Positions 16,176 to 26,072 of a DNA stretch of 64,000 nucleotides are shown here, piece after piece. The notes below the pieces were generated by a model. The model worked only from the letters and a program-made list of their open reading frames with translations. It made no database searches and was not told where the DNA came from. Numbering within the stretch: the stretch's first letter is position 1; each line of letters begins with the position of its first letter. This DNA is from an uncultured Treponema sp. (GTDB taxonomy: Bacteria > Spirochaetota > Spirochaetia > Treponematales > Treponemataceae), in assembly GCA_945877425.1 (NCBI GenBank), contig CAMCRZ010000009.1, positions 1 through 64,000 of the forward strand. The letters are read 5' to 3'. The position numbers and the translations under genes are program-made.

Positions 16176-17456
16176 TTACTCTGATTCAGAAAACTTTTTG
16201 AAAACAAGTGACGTGTTTATTCCGCCGAAAGCAAAATTGTTGCTCATAACGTAACGTGCTTCGATTTTACGTCCTTCATTTTTAATGTAATCCAAAGGCG
16301 CACATTCAGAATCAACTTGAGTAAGATTTACTGTCGGGTGAAACCAGCCTTCGTTCATCATGTTGACTGTAATCCAGGCTTCAACGCAACCGCAGGCACC
16401 TAACGTGTGGCCAATGTAACTTTTTGTAGAACTTATTGGAACAGCCCTTTGAAAAACAGAATAAGTTGCCTGAGATTCAGCTATGTCGCCAGTATGAGTT
16501 GAAGTGCCGTGAGCGTTTACGTAATCAATCTGATCCGGAGAAATTCCTGCATCCTCTAAAGCAAGTTTTAAAGCCTGAGCCATTGTCTGTGCATTCGGAT
16601 TTGTAATGTGAGTTCCGTCGCAATTAGTTCCAAAGCCTGCAACTTCTGCAAAAATGTGAGCACCTCTTTTTACAGCGTGTTCCAGATCTTCAAGAATTAC
16701 AGTGCCAGCTCCTTCCCCAATTACAAGTCCGTCTCTTGCTGCATCAAAAGGTTTAGGTTCACTTTCCGGAGTTTCATTTTTAATTGCAGTTGCACCCATT
16801 GCATCAAAAGCAGCTGCATCTGGAGGAACAAGTTCTTCTGCACCGCCTGCAATCATTATATCCTGCATTCCGTTTTTTATTGCTTCGTAAGCATAACCGA
16901 TTGCCTGACTGCCAGAAGTGCATGCCGTATTTGTTGTAATAATTCTTCCGCGCAAAGAATAAAACACGCTTAAGTTAGCAGCACAAGTCTGAGGCATACA
17001 CTTTATGTAAGTCTGGGAATTTATTTTCGAAGTATCATTGTCCTGAATCATGCTGAACATATCGCAGATTGAATCCATACTTCCCATGCATGAACCGTAG
17101 GCAATTCCAGTGCGTCCGTTGTGAAGTTCTTCCACAATGTCTCCTGCATTTTCTCCTTCAGTGATTTTTAAACCTGCTGATTTTAAAGCCTGTTCAGTTG
17201 CAGCAAGTGAAAGCAATGCTACTCTTCCCATACCGCGAATTTTTTTTCTTGGAAAAACAGGAAGTTCTCCTTCATAAGGACAGGCAAGACGTGTGTTCAT
17301 TTTGTCGAAGCGTTCCCAATCCTTTATGTATTTAATGCAGTTTTTTCCGCTTTTAAGTTTAGCCAGAACGTCTGACCATTTTTCACCTAAAGCAGTCAGC
17401 ATTCCGCCGCCTGTAATTACAACTCTTCTTTTTCCTTTTGAATCCAAATAGTTCAT
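16176..17456 (-). CDS. Beta-ketoacyl-ACP synthase (FabF-like; ApeR-like)
   Basis: TTNTACTSGSQAIGYAYEAIK (active Cys), YVNAHGTSTHTGD, SSTKSYIGHTLGACG; full KS length. Confidence 0.92.
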   Translation of the reverse strand: MNYLDSKGKRRVVITGGGMLTALGEKWSDVLAKLKSGKNCIKYIKDWERFDKMNTRLACPYEGELPVFPRKKIRGMGRVALLSLAATEQALKSAGLKITEGENAGDIVEELHNGRTGIAYGSCMGSMDSICDMFSMIQDNDTSKINSQTYIKCMPQTCAANLSVFYSLRGRIITTNTACTSGSQAIGYAYEAIKNGMQDIMIAGGAEELVPPDAAAFDAMGATAIKNETPESEPKPFDAARDGLVIGEGAGTVILEDLEHAVKRGAHIFAEVAGFGTNCDGTHITNPNAQTMAQALKLALEDAGISPDQIDYVNAHGTSTHTGDIAESQATYSVFQRAVPISSTKSYIGHTLGACGCVEAWITVNMMNEGWFHPTVNLTQVDSECAPLDYIKNEGRKIEARYVMSNNFAFGGINTSLVFKKFSESE

Positions 17457-18196
17457 GCTATACCACCGTTTACAGAAATAACTTGTCTAGTAATATATGA
17501 TGCTCCTTCGCTTAAAAGAAATACAACTGCTGCTGCAACTTCTTCCGGCCTACCAACTCTTTTCATTGGAATTGTAGGAAGAATAAATTCAAGAGGTGAA
17601 TCTTTTATCATTTCAGTTTCAATCATTCCGGGAGCTACAGCGTTTACAGTAATGTTCCTGCTGGCAAGTTCAACTGCAAGAGCTTTTGTTGCACCTATAA
17701 GACCTGCCTTACTTGCTGAATAATTTGTCTGACCTCTGTTTCCCATAATTCCGCTGACTGATGACATTGTAATAATCCGCCCCTTTTTTTTGCGGCACAT
17801 GGGCATAGTCAAAGGTTGAACTACATTAAAAAAACTGTCCAGGTTAGTATGAACAACGCTGTCCCAGTCAGTTCCGCTTAATCCTGCAAAAGTGTTGTCT
17901 TTCGTAATGCCTGCGTTACAGATTACGCCCCAGGGAGCGCCATGTTTTTCGCACAAAGCTTCAAGTTTATTTTTACAATCTTCTCTGTTTAAAACGTCAA
18001 ACTGAATTAGTTCGCCGCAGCCGTTATTTTCCTGAATGATGGAAAGAGTTTCTTCTGCTTTTGATTTTCCGTTGTTGTAATGACATATTACGTAATAGCC
18101 GTTTTTTGCACACTCAACTGCTACTGCCCTTCCAATGCCGCCGCTTGCACCTGTAACAATTATTTTTTTTCCTTCATTTAATTTTCTTTCATCCAT
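17453..18196 (-). CDS. 3-oxoacyl-ACP reductase (FabG-like; ApeQ-like)
   Basis: IIVTGASGGIGRAVAVECAK, CNAGITKD, TMSSVSGIMGNRGQTNYSASKAG. Confidence 0.95.
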   Translation of the reverse strand: MDERKLNEGKKIIVTGASGGIGRAVAVECAKNGYYVICHYNNGKSKAEETLSIIQENNGCGELIQFDVLNREDCKNKLEALCEKHGAPWGVICNAGITKDNTFAGLSGTDWDSVVHTNLDSFFNVVQPLTMPMCRKKKGRIITMSSVSGIMGNRGQTNYSASKAGLIGATKALAVELASRNITVNAVAPGMIETEMIKDSPLEFILPTIPMKRVGRPEEVAAAVVFLLSEGASYITRQVISVNGGIA

Positions 18197-18244
18197 AAAA
18201 TTTTTCCTCTTCTATAATCTTCTGCAATAACCTGATTTTATTTT

Positions 18245-18748
18245 CTAATTCTGATTAAAAAAACTTTTCATGTCATTCATTTCCATAACAGAAATCGTAG
18301 CACTTACGAGACATTCTTTTTCATTCTGATTTTCCTGCGCCATGTAAAGCGAACAGTTATATCTGGAAACTGCATCAACGCGACATTCTTCTTTTATGTT
18401 CATGGAAAGTGTTGTGTTAATTTTAAAAGACGGAACTGAAGCTTTATAATTTGCAACGCTTAACAGAACGCCTGGTTTTGGAGGTTCAGGATTGTTGCTT
18501 TCAATTCTTTCAATTGATGCCAGAACAGAAATTCCCTGCGCCATTATTTCAAAAACTGACCAAGAAGGTATGCCGGAAATTTTTTCGCTGTAAAAAATGC
18601 AGTCCTGCGTTACGTCAAATTCTGTTGAAATTGTATGCTCTCTTGAATTGTGATTTTTTACTCTTGTAACTAAAAGCATTTTTCCTTTGTGAGGAATTAG
18701 TTTTTCTATTTCAAGACGGCTTAAACTTTGCGGAACAATATTACTCAA
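18245..18748 (-). CDS. Hotdog 3-hydroxyacyl-ACP dehydratase (ApeP-like)
   Basis: LEIEKLIPHKGKMLLVTRV...FYSEKISGIPSWSVFEIMAQGISVLASIE. Confidence 0.85.
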   Translation of the reverse strand: MSNIVPQSLSRLEIEKLIPHKGKMLLVTRVKNHNSREHTISTEFDVTQDCIFYSEKISGIPSWSVFEIMAQGISVLASIERIESNNPEPPKPGVLLSVANYKASVPSFKINTTLSMNIKEECRVDAVSRYNCSLYMAQENQNEKECLVSATISVMEMNDMKSFFNQN

Positions 18749-19934
18749 AACAATCTCTCCCTAAAACAAGACTTGCATTAGATCCACCGAATGCAAATGA
18801 ATTTGAAAGTGCATAATTTATTTTGTTTAAATTATTTTTGCTCAACTCATTGTCTATAAAATTTAACTCAGGAATTTCTTTGTCAAAAATTTTGTCCCAC
18901 ACTTGAACAGGAAGTTCCTGGGTTTTAAGAGCCATATAGCATACAGCAGCTTCTATTGCAGCAGCAGTTCCTAAAGTGTGGCCGGTTACAGCTTTAGTTG
19001 TACTGCATGGAACTTTGAAAGAAGAAAAAATTCTGCTTACGGCTTTAGCTTCCATTGAATCATTCAGTCTAGTTCCTGTTCCATGAAGATTTACATAACC
19101 AATTTCGCTGCAGCTTATTTCTGATTTTAACAATGCATTTTTCATGGCAGTTTCTGCGCCAGTTCCTTCAGGGTCTGGTGATGTCATGTGGTAAGCATCT
19201 GCACTTTCTCCGTATCCTGCAAGAAAAATTCCGTCTGAACAAATTCTGTCTTTTGAAAGAACAAAAAATGAAGCTCCTTCTCCTAAAGTAATGCCTTTAC
19301 GGTTTGCGCTGAAAGGATTCGTAATTTCATTTGACACAGCTTCCAGAGAATTAAAGCCAAGCAAAACAGTGTCAGAAGCAACATCTGCTCCGCCTGCAAT
19401 AACTGCATCACAAATATTGCTTTCAATAAGCTGGGCAGCTTTAATAATTGCAGCAGCACTTGAAGAACAGGCAGTTGAAAAAGCAAGTGCAGGACCTTCC
19501 AGCGAAAATTTTTCCTTTACAAATGTTGCAGGATAATCAGCACTTTGAATTTCAAGATTGTAATTCTGCGGAAAAGAATTTGTATTGAAAAAAACTTTAT
19601 GACTTTCTACAGAAAATTCACTTCCGTTGTCGCAGGAACCTACGCAAACACCAATGCGTTTTTTTCCGAACATTTCAACTGCTTTTTCTACAGCAGCACG
19701 TATTTGTTCCAGTGCAGCATTTTCAAGTTTAATAATGCGCATATCGTAGCGGCCTTTTGAAGAAGATAACTTTTCGTCATCAACTCTTGCGGCAAAAAAT
19801 TCTTCTCCCGTAGAAGTTAAAACTTTTTTTATTCCACTTTGATTTCCGGATAAAATATTTTTCCATGCATCTTGCAGAGAAGTTCCTGCCGAACAGATTA
19901 TTCCAGGTTCTGAAATATAAATTTTATTTTTCAT
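18741..19934 (-). CDS. Beta-ketoacyl-ACP synthase (ApeO-like)
   Basis: LAFSTACSSSAAAIIKAAQLIESN, YVNLHGTGTRLND, CSTTKAVTGHTLGTAAAIEA. Confidence 0.92.
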   Translation of the reverse strand: MKNKIYISEPGIICSAGTSLQDAWKNILSGNQSGIKKVLTSTGEEFFAARVDDEKLSSSKGRYDMRIIKLENAALEQIRAAVEKAVEMFGKKRIGVCVGSCDNGSEFSVESHKVFFNTNSFPQNYNLEIQSADYPATFVKEKFSLEGPALAFSTACSSSAAAIIKAAQLIESNICDAVIAGGADVASDTVLLGFNSLEAVSNEITNPFSANRKGITLGEGASFFVLSKDRICSDGIFLAGYGESADAYHMTSPDPEGTGAETAMKNALLKSEISCSEIGYVNLHGTGTRLNDSMEAKAVSRIFSSFKVPCSTTKAVTGHTLGTAAAIEAAVCYMALKTQELPVQVWDKIFDKEIPELNFIDNELSKNNLNKINYALSNSFAFGGSNASLVLGRDCFE

Positions 19935-20536
19935 TCTGCAGCCTCTTGGAGTTTATATTCGTAATCACGTAAAAAATTTTTTATAGTAATTATTTTTTCT
20001 TCATCAGATTTTTCTACAGAAATTTCTTCTATAATATTTTCCTTGTCGTAAATAAAATATTTAAAATTTTCTTCGCCGTATTCTTCCCATTGAAAATCTA
20101 AACCAGAAGCACTGTAATTTTCTTTAAGCTTTTCTTTTTTATAGTAAACATTCTGCAAATCGCAGACAATATATTCGCTTTTAAAATTTTTAGGAAAAAA
20201 CTCCGAACTTAAACTGCAAGAAAAACCGTCGTAATAAAGCACTCCAGTTTCAAATCCAAATTCATTCATAAGGCAAACCTTGATTTCCTTTTCATTGCAC
20301 TGAATGTAAACTGGAGAAGAAAAATTTCTGCCGCCGAATTTTCCGCTGAACATCTGAAAACTTTCCACTTGATTTTTTAAATCATAAACAGGAAGCAACA
20401 GAACACTTTTTTCGTCAGTAATGTACACAGGGTTAAGCTGAACTTTTGAAGAACAGCAGCAGGTAAAATACAGGCTTACAAAAAAATAAAATAATATTTC
20501 AGCAACAGATTTCTTATGATGATTTTTTTTATGCAT
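19931..20536 (-). CDS. DUF3261-like lipoprotein of APE cluster
   Basis: Hydrophobic start with lipobox-like FFVSLYFTCCCSS; position between KS and exporter matches the ape lipoprotein. Confidence 0.6.
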   Translation of the reverse strand: MHKKNHHKKSVAEILFYFFVSLYFTCCCSSKVQLNPVYITDEKSVLLLPVYDLKNQVESFQMFSGKFGGRNFSSPVYIQCNEKEIKVCLMNEFGFETGVLYYDGFSCSLSSEFFPKNFKSEYIVCDLQNVYYKKEKLKENYSASGLDFQWEEYGEENFKYFIYDKENIIEEISVEKSDEEKIITIKNFLRDYEYKLQEAAE

Positions 20537-20601
20537 ATGAAGTTAATTTTAAGTTTTATATGCACTTTTGTCAAATTAAAGACTTGGCAATTAAACTACC
20601 G

Positions 20602-22896
20602 CTAAAGCATTGTTGCAAAAAATGCTGCCGTTAAACCTGTAAAAATTGCTGCACCAATAATGTGAACAGGAACAAACGAACTTAACGCCAGAGAGCCAAA
20701 GGAAATTGCTGTTGTCAAAAACGAAAGCACTATTCCAAAAAGTTCAGTCCTGCTGCTTTTGTTAGAAATGCGGTAAATTATGTAGTCAAGTCCCAAACCA
20801 AAAACAAGCACCATTCCTATAATTGCAAAAAATTCCAGAGAGTTTCCTGTTGCTGCAAAAACCGAACAAATAGCACAAACGCTGAGGAAAGGTATGGAAG
20901 CAATTTTAAAAGTTTCACTCCATGTAAAGAAAAATTTTAAAAGCACAAAAATCACAATATAGGAAATTCCGAACATCACTAAAATCAGTTTAGTTAAGTT
21001 GTCCAACCCTGAACTTATGTCCTGAACTTTATTTTCAAAAAATACGCCTTCTTCCAATTTTGCAATTTGTCTGTATTCATCCTGATTTGAAATTTCAGAA
21101 GGCAGAATTATTGAATAAAAAGTTTCGTCTCTTTCTCCAATCCAAAGCATCTGTAAAAGCGTTTCTATAGACGAAGGAAATTTTTCGTTAACAGTAAGAA
21201 AAGAATTTTTACTTTCAGCAAAAACATCTTTGTAAAATTCCACATCGTTTTCTTCAAATCCTAAACTGTAAAAAACATCTTCTGCGTAAGGCAAAAATTT
21301 TTCATTTTCTGCAATTGATTTTTTCTGGAAAGAAACAGGCGGAATAAAATCAGAAGTGCAGATGCTTTTGTCAGGAATTTTTTCCTTAAGTTTCATTTCT
21401 TTTTCAAGAACTTCCTGTTCGCTTTTTCCTGTAACAATAAGCCAGCTACTCGGACTGTAATTTAAAACCTTATACGAAAGAATTGTGTCTTCTTTTAAGC
21501 GGCCTTCCATTTCGTAAAGATTTGAAATGTTGTTTTTAACTTTAAAATTTTTCCCGAAAAGCAAAACTGAAATAAAAGTAAAACACAAAACTGCAGCAGC
21601 AAAAATTTTTGAAGCAATCTTTCTGTTAAAGAAATTAAAATTTATTTTTCCAAGAATTAAAATTTTTCTTTCGGCAGGAATTTTTATAAGAGGGAATATT
21701 CCTGTAGTAATTAAAAATGAACTTAAGATTCCTGAGAAAGAAAAAACAGCCATCTGCTTTAAAAGTGCAAACGGAGCAAAAAATAAAAGAACGTAACACA
21801 GTTCAGTTGAAATTAAAGAAAGGCTTAAACCTTTTAAAAGATAAGAGCGCACTTCCCTTCCGCTTTTCAACTCGCAGGAATTTTTCCAGTTAATGAAAAA
21901 ATGAAGGCTGTAATCTATGGAAGAACCTATTAAAGAAGTTCCGAAAACAAGAGTCAAAAGATGAACATTTGAAAACAAACTGTAAACTGCACAAAATGCA
22001 ATTCCCGAAGAAATTAAAATTGAACACAGCGATGCCAGAATAGGAACAGGAGAACGAAATACAAAAAATAAAATAACTGCAACTGCTATAAGTGAAATTG
22101 TTGAAATTACAGAAATCTCTTTTGAAGCAGAAGATGAACTTGCGTAACTGTGAAAAGGCGTTCCTGAAAAAACAAAACGTGTTCCGTCAGTTTCAAATTT
22201 TTGTGCAGCAGAATAAATAAAAGGCACTGTATTTTCCCTGCTGGCTAAAGCTGAACCTTTTTCAGTAAGTTCGCCTTTTATCATTACGTACCACTTGCCT
22301 TCAAAGCTGCGCCTTAAAACTCCGTCGCCGGGAGACATGGCTGTTCCTGATTTTTCTACAGCAAGAAGATAATTTTCCAGTGCCATCTGATTTAAGAAAA
22401 ACGGATCTTCGTTTATAAAGTCCAGACTTACGGCAGGCTGATATGCTTTCTGAACTGCTTTTTCACAAAACTCCTGAGGAGAAGTTTCCATAACCTTTAT
22501 TTGATTTTCATTTAAAAGATTAAACTTCCATTTGTTTAAAAACTCCTGCATTTGTGAAAGGGCAAGAGAATCAGTGTACAGTTCAAGATTTTCAAACGCA
22601 GCAGATTTTTTCAGTTCATTGTAAAGATGTTCTGCACTGTTTTTTGCTTTTTTAAAATCTTCGTTTTCTGCAAGTATAAAAATATTTTTTGAACTTTGCT
22701 TGGAAATATTTTCGTCGGCAATGCTGTAAACTTTGCTTGAAGAATTTTCCGGCATCATGCTGAATAAATCTGAATCAAGTTTTACGCCTTTATTTTTTAC
22801 TACAGCAAATAAAAACAAACATAAAACTGCAGCATGAAAAACTACAAACGCTAGAAAGTAAAAATCAGTTTTTGCTGAACCATTCTTTTTCTTCAT
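20602..22896 (-). CDS. MMPL/RND-type lipid exporter (ApeM-like)
   Basis: Two sets of TM clusters, SLIGSSIDYSLHFFINW and MVLVFGLGLDYIIYRIS motifs; start MKKKNGSAKTDFYFLAF overlaps the LolA-like gene. Confidence 0.85.
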   Translation of the reverse strand: MKKKNGSAKTDFYFLAFVVFHAAVLCLFLFAVVKNKGVKLDSDLFSMMPENSSSKVYSIADENISKQSSKNIFILAENEDFKKAKNSAEHLYNELKKSAAFENLELYTDSLALSQMQEFLNKWKFNLLNENQIKVMETSPQEFCEKAVQKAYQPAVSLDFINEDPFFLNQMALENYLLAVEKSGTAMSPGDGVLRRSFEGKWYVMIKGELTEKGSALASRENTVPFIYSAAQKFETDGTRFVFSGTPFHSYASSSSASKEISVISTISLIAVAVILFFVFRSPVPILASLCSILISSGIAFCAVYSLFSNVHLLTLVFGTSLIGSSIDYSLHFFINWKNSCELKSGREVRSYLLKGLSLSLISTELCYVLLFFAPFALLKQMAVFSFSGILSSFLITTGIFPLIKIPAERKILILGKINFNFFNRKIASKIFAAAVLCFTFISVLLFGKNFKVKNNISNLYEMEGRLKEDTILSYKVLNYSPSSWLIVTGKSEQEVLEKEMKLKEKIPDKSICTSDFIPPVSFQKKSIAENEKFLPYAEDVFYSLGFEENDVEFYKDVFAESKNSFLTVNEKFPSSIETLLQMLWIGERDETFYSIILPSEISNQDEYRQIAKLEEGVFFENKVQDISSGLDNLTKLILVMFGISYIVIFVLLKFFFTWSETFKIASIPFLSVCAICSVFAATGNSLEFFAIIGMVLVFGLGLDYIIYRISNKSSRTELFGIVLSFLTTAISFGSLALSSFVPVHIIGAAIFTGLTAAFFATML

Positions 22897-23503
22897 CAGA
22901 AAGTTCCTTTTTATAAATTTGATTTGCAAATTCGTATTCAATTAAATCATCATTTTCCTGAACAACTTTCATTTTTTCAAGCTGAACAAATACGGCTTCA
23001 CCCTGATTTTCTGCTGTTCCTTCAAGAAAAATATTTTTTAAAATAAGCGAAATTGTCTTGTCTTTCGGCTCAAGAGCCATCGTCCAGATTTTGTCTTTAC
23101 AGGAAAAATCAACTGTAAAGTTCTGCTCTAATTTTTCACGGCTTCCCTTAAACAGCGAAGACAAAGTTTCTGCAATACAGCCAAAAACTTCATTGGAAGA
23201 TCCGTCAGTAATATTTTTGTTTCCGTAAGAATCTATCTGAACAATATAATTTTCCGTAACGCTGAGAATTGTATTAAAAGGCTTTTCTGTTTTCCAGCAG
23301 ACACCTTCTTTTGTAATTAAATATTTTCCGGAAGATTTCAACGGTCTTTTCAGTGATGCTGATTTTTTTTCCTGAGTAAAGCTGCCGCAAGTAATTTCAT
23401 TTTTTACAAGCCCTGAACAAATTTCGTCAAAAGAAAATTCTTCACAAAAGGCTGCGCTTAAAAATAAAAAATTAAAAACTAAAAATAAAAATTTTTTCTT
23501 CAT
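22865..23503 (-). CDS. LolA-like outer-membrane lipoprotein carrier (ApeL-like)
   Basis: Signal peptide then CSGLVKNEITCGSFTQEKKSASLKRPLKSSGKYLITKEGVCWKTEKPF, LolA/DUF2092-like start. Confidence 0.85.
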   Translation of the reverse strand: MKKKFLFLVFNFLFLSAAFCEEFSFDEICSGLVKNEITCGSFTQEKKSASLKRPLKSSGKYLITKEGVCWKTEKPFNTILSVTENYIVQIDSYGNKNITDGSSNEVFGCIAETLSSLFKGSREKLEQNFTVDFSCKDKIWTMALEPKDKTISLILKNIFLEGTAENQGEAVFVQLEKMKVVQENDDLIEYEFANQIYKKELSDEEKEWFSKN

Positions 23504-23946
23504 TATGAAACCTGCTGTTCTTTAAGTTTTGCTTCTACTCTGTTTAAGAAAATTTCAGGACACACAAAACACGTTTCTCCTGTTTTTAGATTTACTGCCA
23601 TTTGTGTGCTTTCTGCTTTAGTTGTAAGTTCGCCGGTTGATTCTGAAAAAAATTCATATTTGATTTTAATACAGTTTTCATATTCAACAAGGCGGGCCTG
23701 TGCCTTTACTTTTTCTCCAAAACGAAGAGAGCGCACGTACCGGAGTTTTACATCAACAACAGGAAATTCAAAATTTGATTTTTCCATTTCAAGGTAACCG
23801 AATCCAACTGAATCAAGAAGAGCGCATCTTGCTTTTTCCATATACTTGACATAATTTCCATGCCACACAATCCGCATAGAATCCACGTCATAAAATTCTA
23901 CAGGAAAAATTATTTCTGTCTGAATAAAGTTTTTATTTTTTTCCAT
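23503..23946 (-). CDS. 4HBT/YbgC-type acyl thioesterase (ApeK-like)
   Basis: FPVEFYDVDSMRIVWHGNYVKYMEKARCALLDSVGFGY. Confidence 0.93.
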   Translation of the reverse strand: MEKNKNFIQTEIIFPVEFYDVDSMRIVWHGNYVKYMEKARCALLDSVGFGYLEMEKSNFEFPVVDVKLRYVRSLRFGEKVKAQARLVEYENCIKIKYEFFSESTGELTTKAESTQMAVNLKTGETCFVCPEIFLNRVEAKLKEQQVS

Positions 23947-23965
23947 AACTATTAATCTACCTAAT

Positions 23966-24949
23966 TTATTTTGCCCAAAAGTTGTAAAAATTATACCATT
24001 GAAAAGTATAACTTAAACAGTAGTTTTCAAGAAGAACAGCATAACTGCGGCACAGCTGTGTACATCGATTTTTTTTCTCCGCACGTGAACAGTTAAAATC
24101 CACATCAATTTTTTTTACAATCATTTTATATTTTGATCTAAGGGAAAAACTTTTTGTTCGTAAAGCAAAAACAAAATACACCGGCGCATTTAAAAGTGAA
24201 GCTAAGAAAAAACTGCCGTAAGGAAAGGCTGCACTTTTTCCAAGAAAATCTGCGTCAATACTTCGCTGCGGATTTGAAGAAGAAGTTCTGTCTCCTGCAG
24301 TTACAACGAGTCCGCCATGGTTGATTCTGTCCTGAAGAATTTCAATTGTATCAATACCGATTTTGTCTGCAGGAATTACATCAAGGTAAGCTTTTGAATT
24401 TATTTTTTCCATTGACTTGTTGAAGTTGGCAGTTACGTTTACATCCATAATTGAAGTAACGGGAACATTTTTTTCCACGCCTGTTTTACCTTCCGAAGCA
24501 AGGCACCTGAGCAGCTCAATGTTTCCAAGATGAGAGCCAATAAGAAGTGCACCTTTTCCTTGCGAAAGCTGATTCTTTAATTCCAGAATTGAATCGTCTT
24601 GAAAAATCACTTGCTTTAGTTTCAGCTTGCCGCACCAGCCTTCAACTTTTTCCACAAGACATAATGCAAAAGATAAAATCTGCCTGAAAGAATTTACACG
24701 CTTAATTGTAGGAACATTTTTTTTCTTTCCAAAGTCAATTACGTTACGCTGATAAGTCTTACATTCTTTCCGTGCTGCTGAAGAAAAAACAAAATAAAAA
24801 AATCCCACAGGAACTGCAATAAGCGCAAGAAACCAGTGAGGAAAAATCTTAACGAGAAAAATCATAAAGGTTATTGGAGAAGAAGATTTTGCAACTTCTT
24901 TTTTTTCCGACCAATGGATTTCTTTTTCCGGTGATTTTTTTTCACACAT
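23966..24949 (-). CDS. LpxL/HtrB-like acyltransferase (C-terminal half of ApeJ-like function)
   Basis: LLIGSHLGNIELLRCLAS, VVTAGDRTSSSNPQRSIDADFLGKSAAFPYG. Confidence 0.85.
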   Translation of the reverse strand: MCEKKSPEKEIHWSEKKEVAKSSSPITFMIFLVKIFPHWFLALIAVPVGFFYFVFSSAARKECKTYQRNVIDFGKKKNVPTIKRVNSFRQILSFALCLVEKVEGWCGKLKLKQVIFQDDSILELKNQLSQGKGALLIGSHLGNIELLRCLASEGKTGVEKNVPVTSIMDVNVTANFNKSMEKINSKAYLDVIPADKIGIDTIEILQDRINHGGLVVTAGDRTSSSNPQRSIDADFLGKSAAFPYGSFFLASLLNAPVYFVFALRTKSFSLRSKYKMIVKKIDVDFNCSRAEKKNRCTQLCRSYAVLLENYCLSYTFQWYNFYNFWAK

Positions 24950-25722
24950 TATTTTTTCCTCTTAACTGAAAGATACAAAAGATACGGCAGACGGAAAATC
25001 ATTCCTACGCAAAGACGGGCAAAAGTAAATGAAATGTGAACATTATCCCTTACCATTCTGAAATTTGAAATTCCATCTTTAGGATAAGTAACGTGAACTC
25101 CTGCATTTACAAGGGGAACATTTTTCCACAAAAGGTGAACAAGAATGTCTGTGTCGTAACCCATGCGGCTGTTTATCCAGCTGTGAGATTTTAAAACTCT
25201 GGCGTAACTTTCAACAGGATAAATTCTAAATCCGCACAAAACATCTTTTATATTTTTGTTAAGCGTAACGACTCTTGCCCAGCAGTTTGAAAACTCCCTG
25301 CCCTTTTTTCTTTTAAGAGGAACTGTATCATCGTAAATGGGAAAGCCGCAAATTACCGCCTTAGGATTTTCACAAGACAGCTTAATGAATTCTCCGCACT
25401 TTTCAATTTCATGCTGACCGTCTGCATCAAGCTGGAAAATATGAGTCAAACCTTTTTCTATTGCCTTTAAGACTCCGGCTGTCATTGCCTTTCCCTTACC
25501 GCTGTTTTTTTCAAGGCGTACAACTTCAACTTCTTTGTGACTGTCTGCAACTTGCTTTATAAGCATCTGATTTTTTTCATCATTGCCATCGTCTACAACA
25601 ATCACAGGCAGATTAAATTTTTCAAGAGAAGACACAACGCTTTCCAAAGTTGAACCGTGATTGTAAACAGGAATTACAAAGCCGATTTTATTCTGAACAC
25701 TTTCCATTTTTTTACCAAACAC
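24949..25722 (-). CDS. Glycosyltransferase family 2
   Basis: IGFVIPVYNHGSTLESVVSSL...VIVVDDGNDE...IFQLDADGQHEIE. Confidence 0.93.
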   Translation of the reverse strand: MFGKKMESVQNKIGFVIPVYNHGSTLESVVSSLEKFNLPVIVVDDGNDEKNQMLIKQVADSHKEVEVVRLEKNSGKGKAMTAGVLKAIEKGLTHIFQLDADGQHEIEKCGEFIKLSCENPKAVICGFPIYDDTVPLKRKKGREFSNCWARVVTLNKNIKDVLCGFRIYPVESYARVLKSHSWINSRMGYDTDILVHLLWKNVPLVNAGVHVTYPKDGISNFRMVRDNVHISFTFARLCVGMIFRLPYLLYLSVKRKK

Positions 25723-25724
25723 TT

Positions 25725-26072
25725 TTATGCAAAATCAAAACTGCCGCTGCAGCACATAGTTTCATCTTCTTTTTTTGACATTACAAACGAAACTGACTTT
25801 TCACCTTTTTTTAGTTTAAGCATAACAACAGTTTCCGGAATTATCGGCGAAATAAATTTCATTCTCTTTATGGAAGAAACAAATTCCGGAATAGAAAAAT
25901 ATTTTTCTGCAAACCTCGTTATAACTTCAAACTGACCTACTGCAGGAAAAATTTTGTATTCGGGAAAATGTCCGTCAAAAAAATCTGAAGAAGAAGGAAT
26001 TTTTACTTCCAGAACAATTTCATTTTCTGAAGCAGAAATAATTTTTTCGTCTGTAATTGAATGATTATTCAT
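25725..26072 (-). CDS. Hotdog dehydratase (FabZ/ApeI-like)
   Basis: MNNHSITDEKIISASENEIVLEVKIPSSSDFFDGHFPEYKIFPAVGQFEVITRFAEKYF. Confidence 0.82.
   Translation of the reverse strand: MNNHSITDEKIISASENEIVLEVKIPSSSDFFDGHFPEYKIFPAVGQFEVITRFAEKYFSIPEFVSSIKRMKFISPIIPETVVMLKLKKGEKSVSFVMSKKEDETMCCSGSFDFA

Noticed and set aside
16608-16973. Antisense ORF inside the KS gene
   Set aside because: Shadow ORF; the KS on the other strand has full catalytic motifs.
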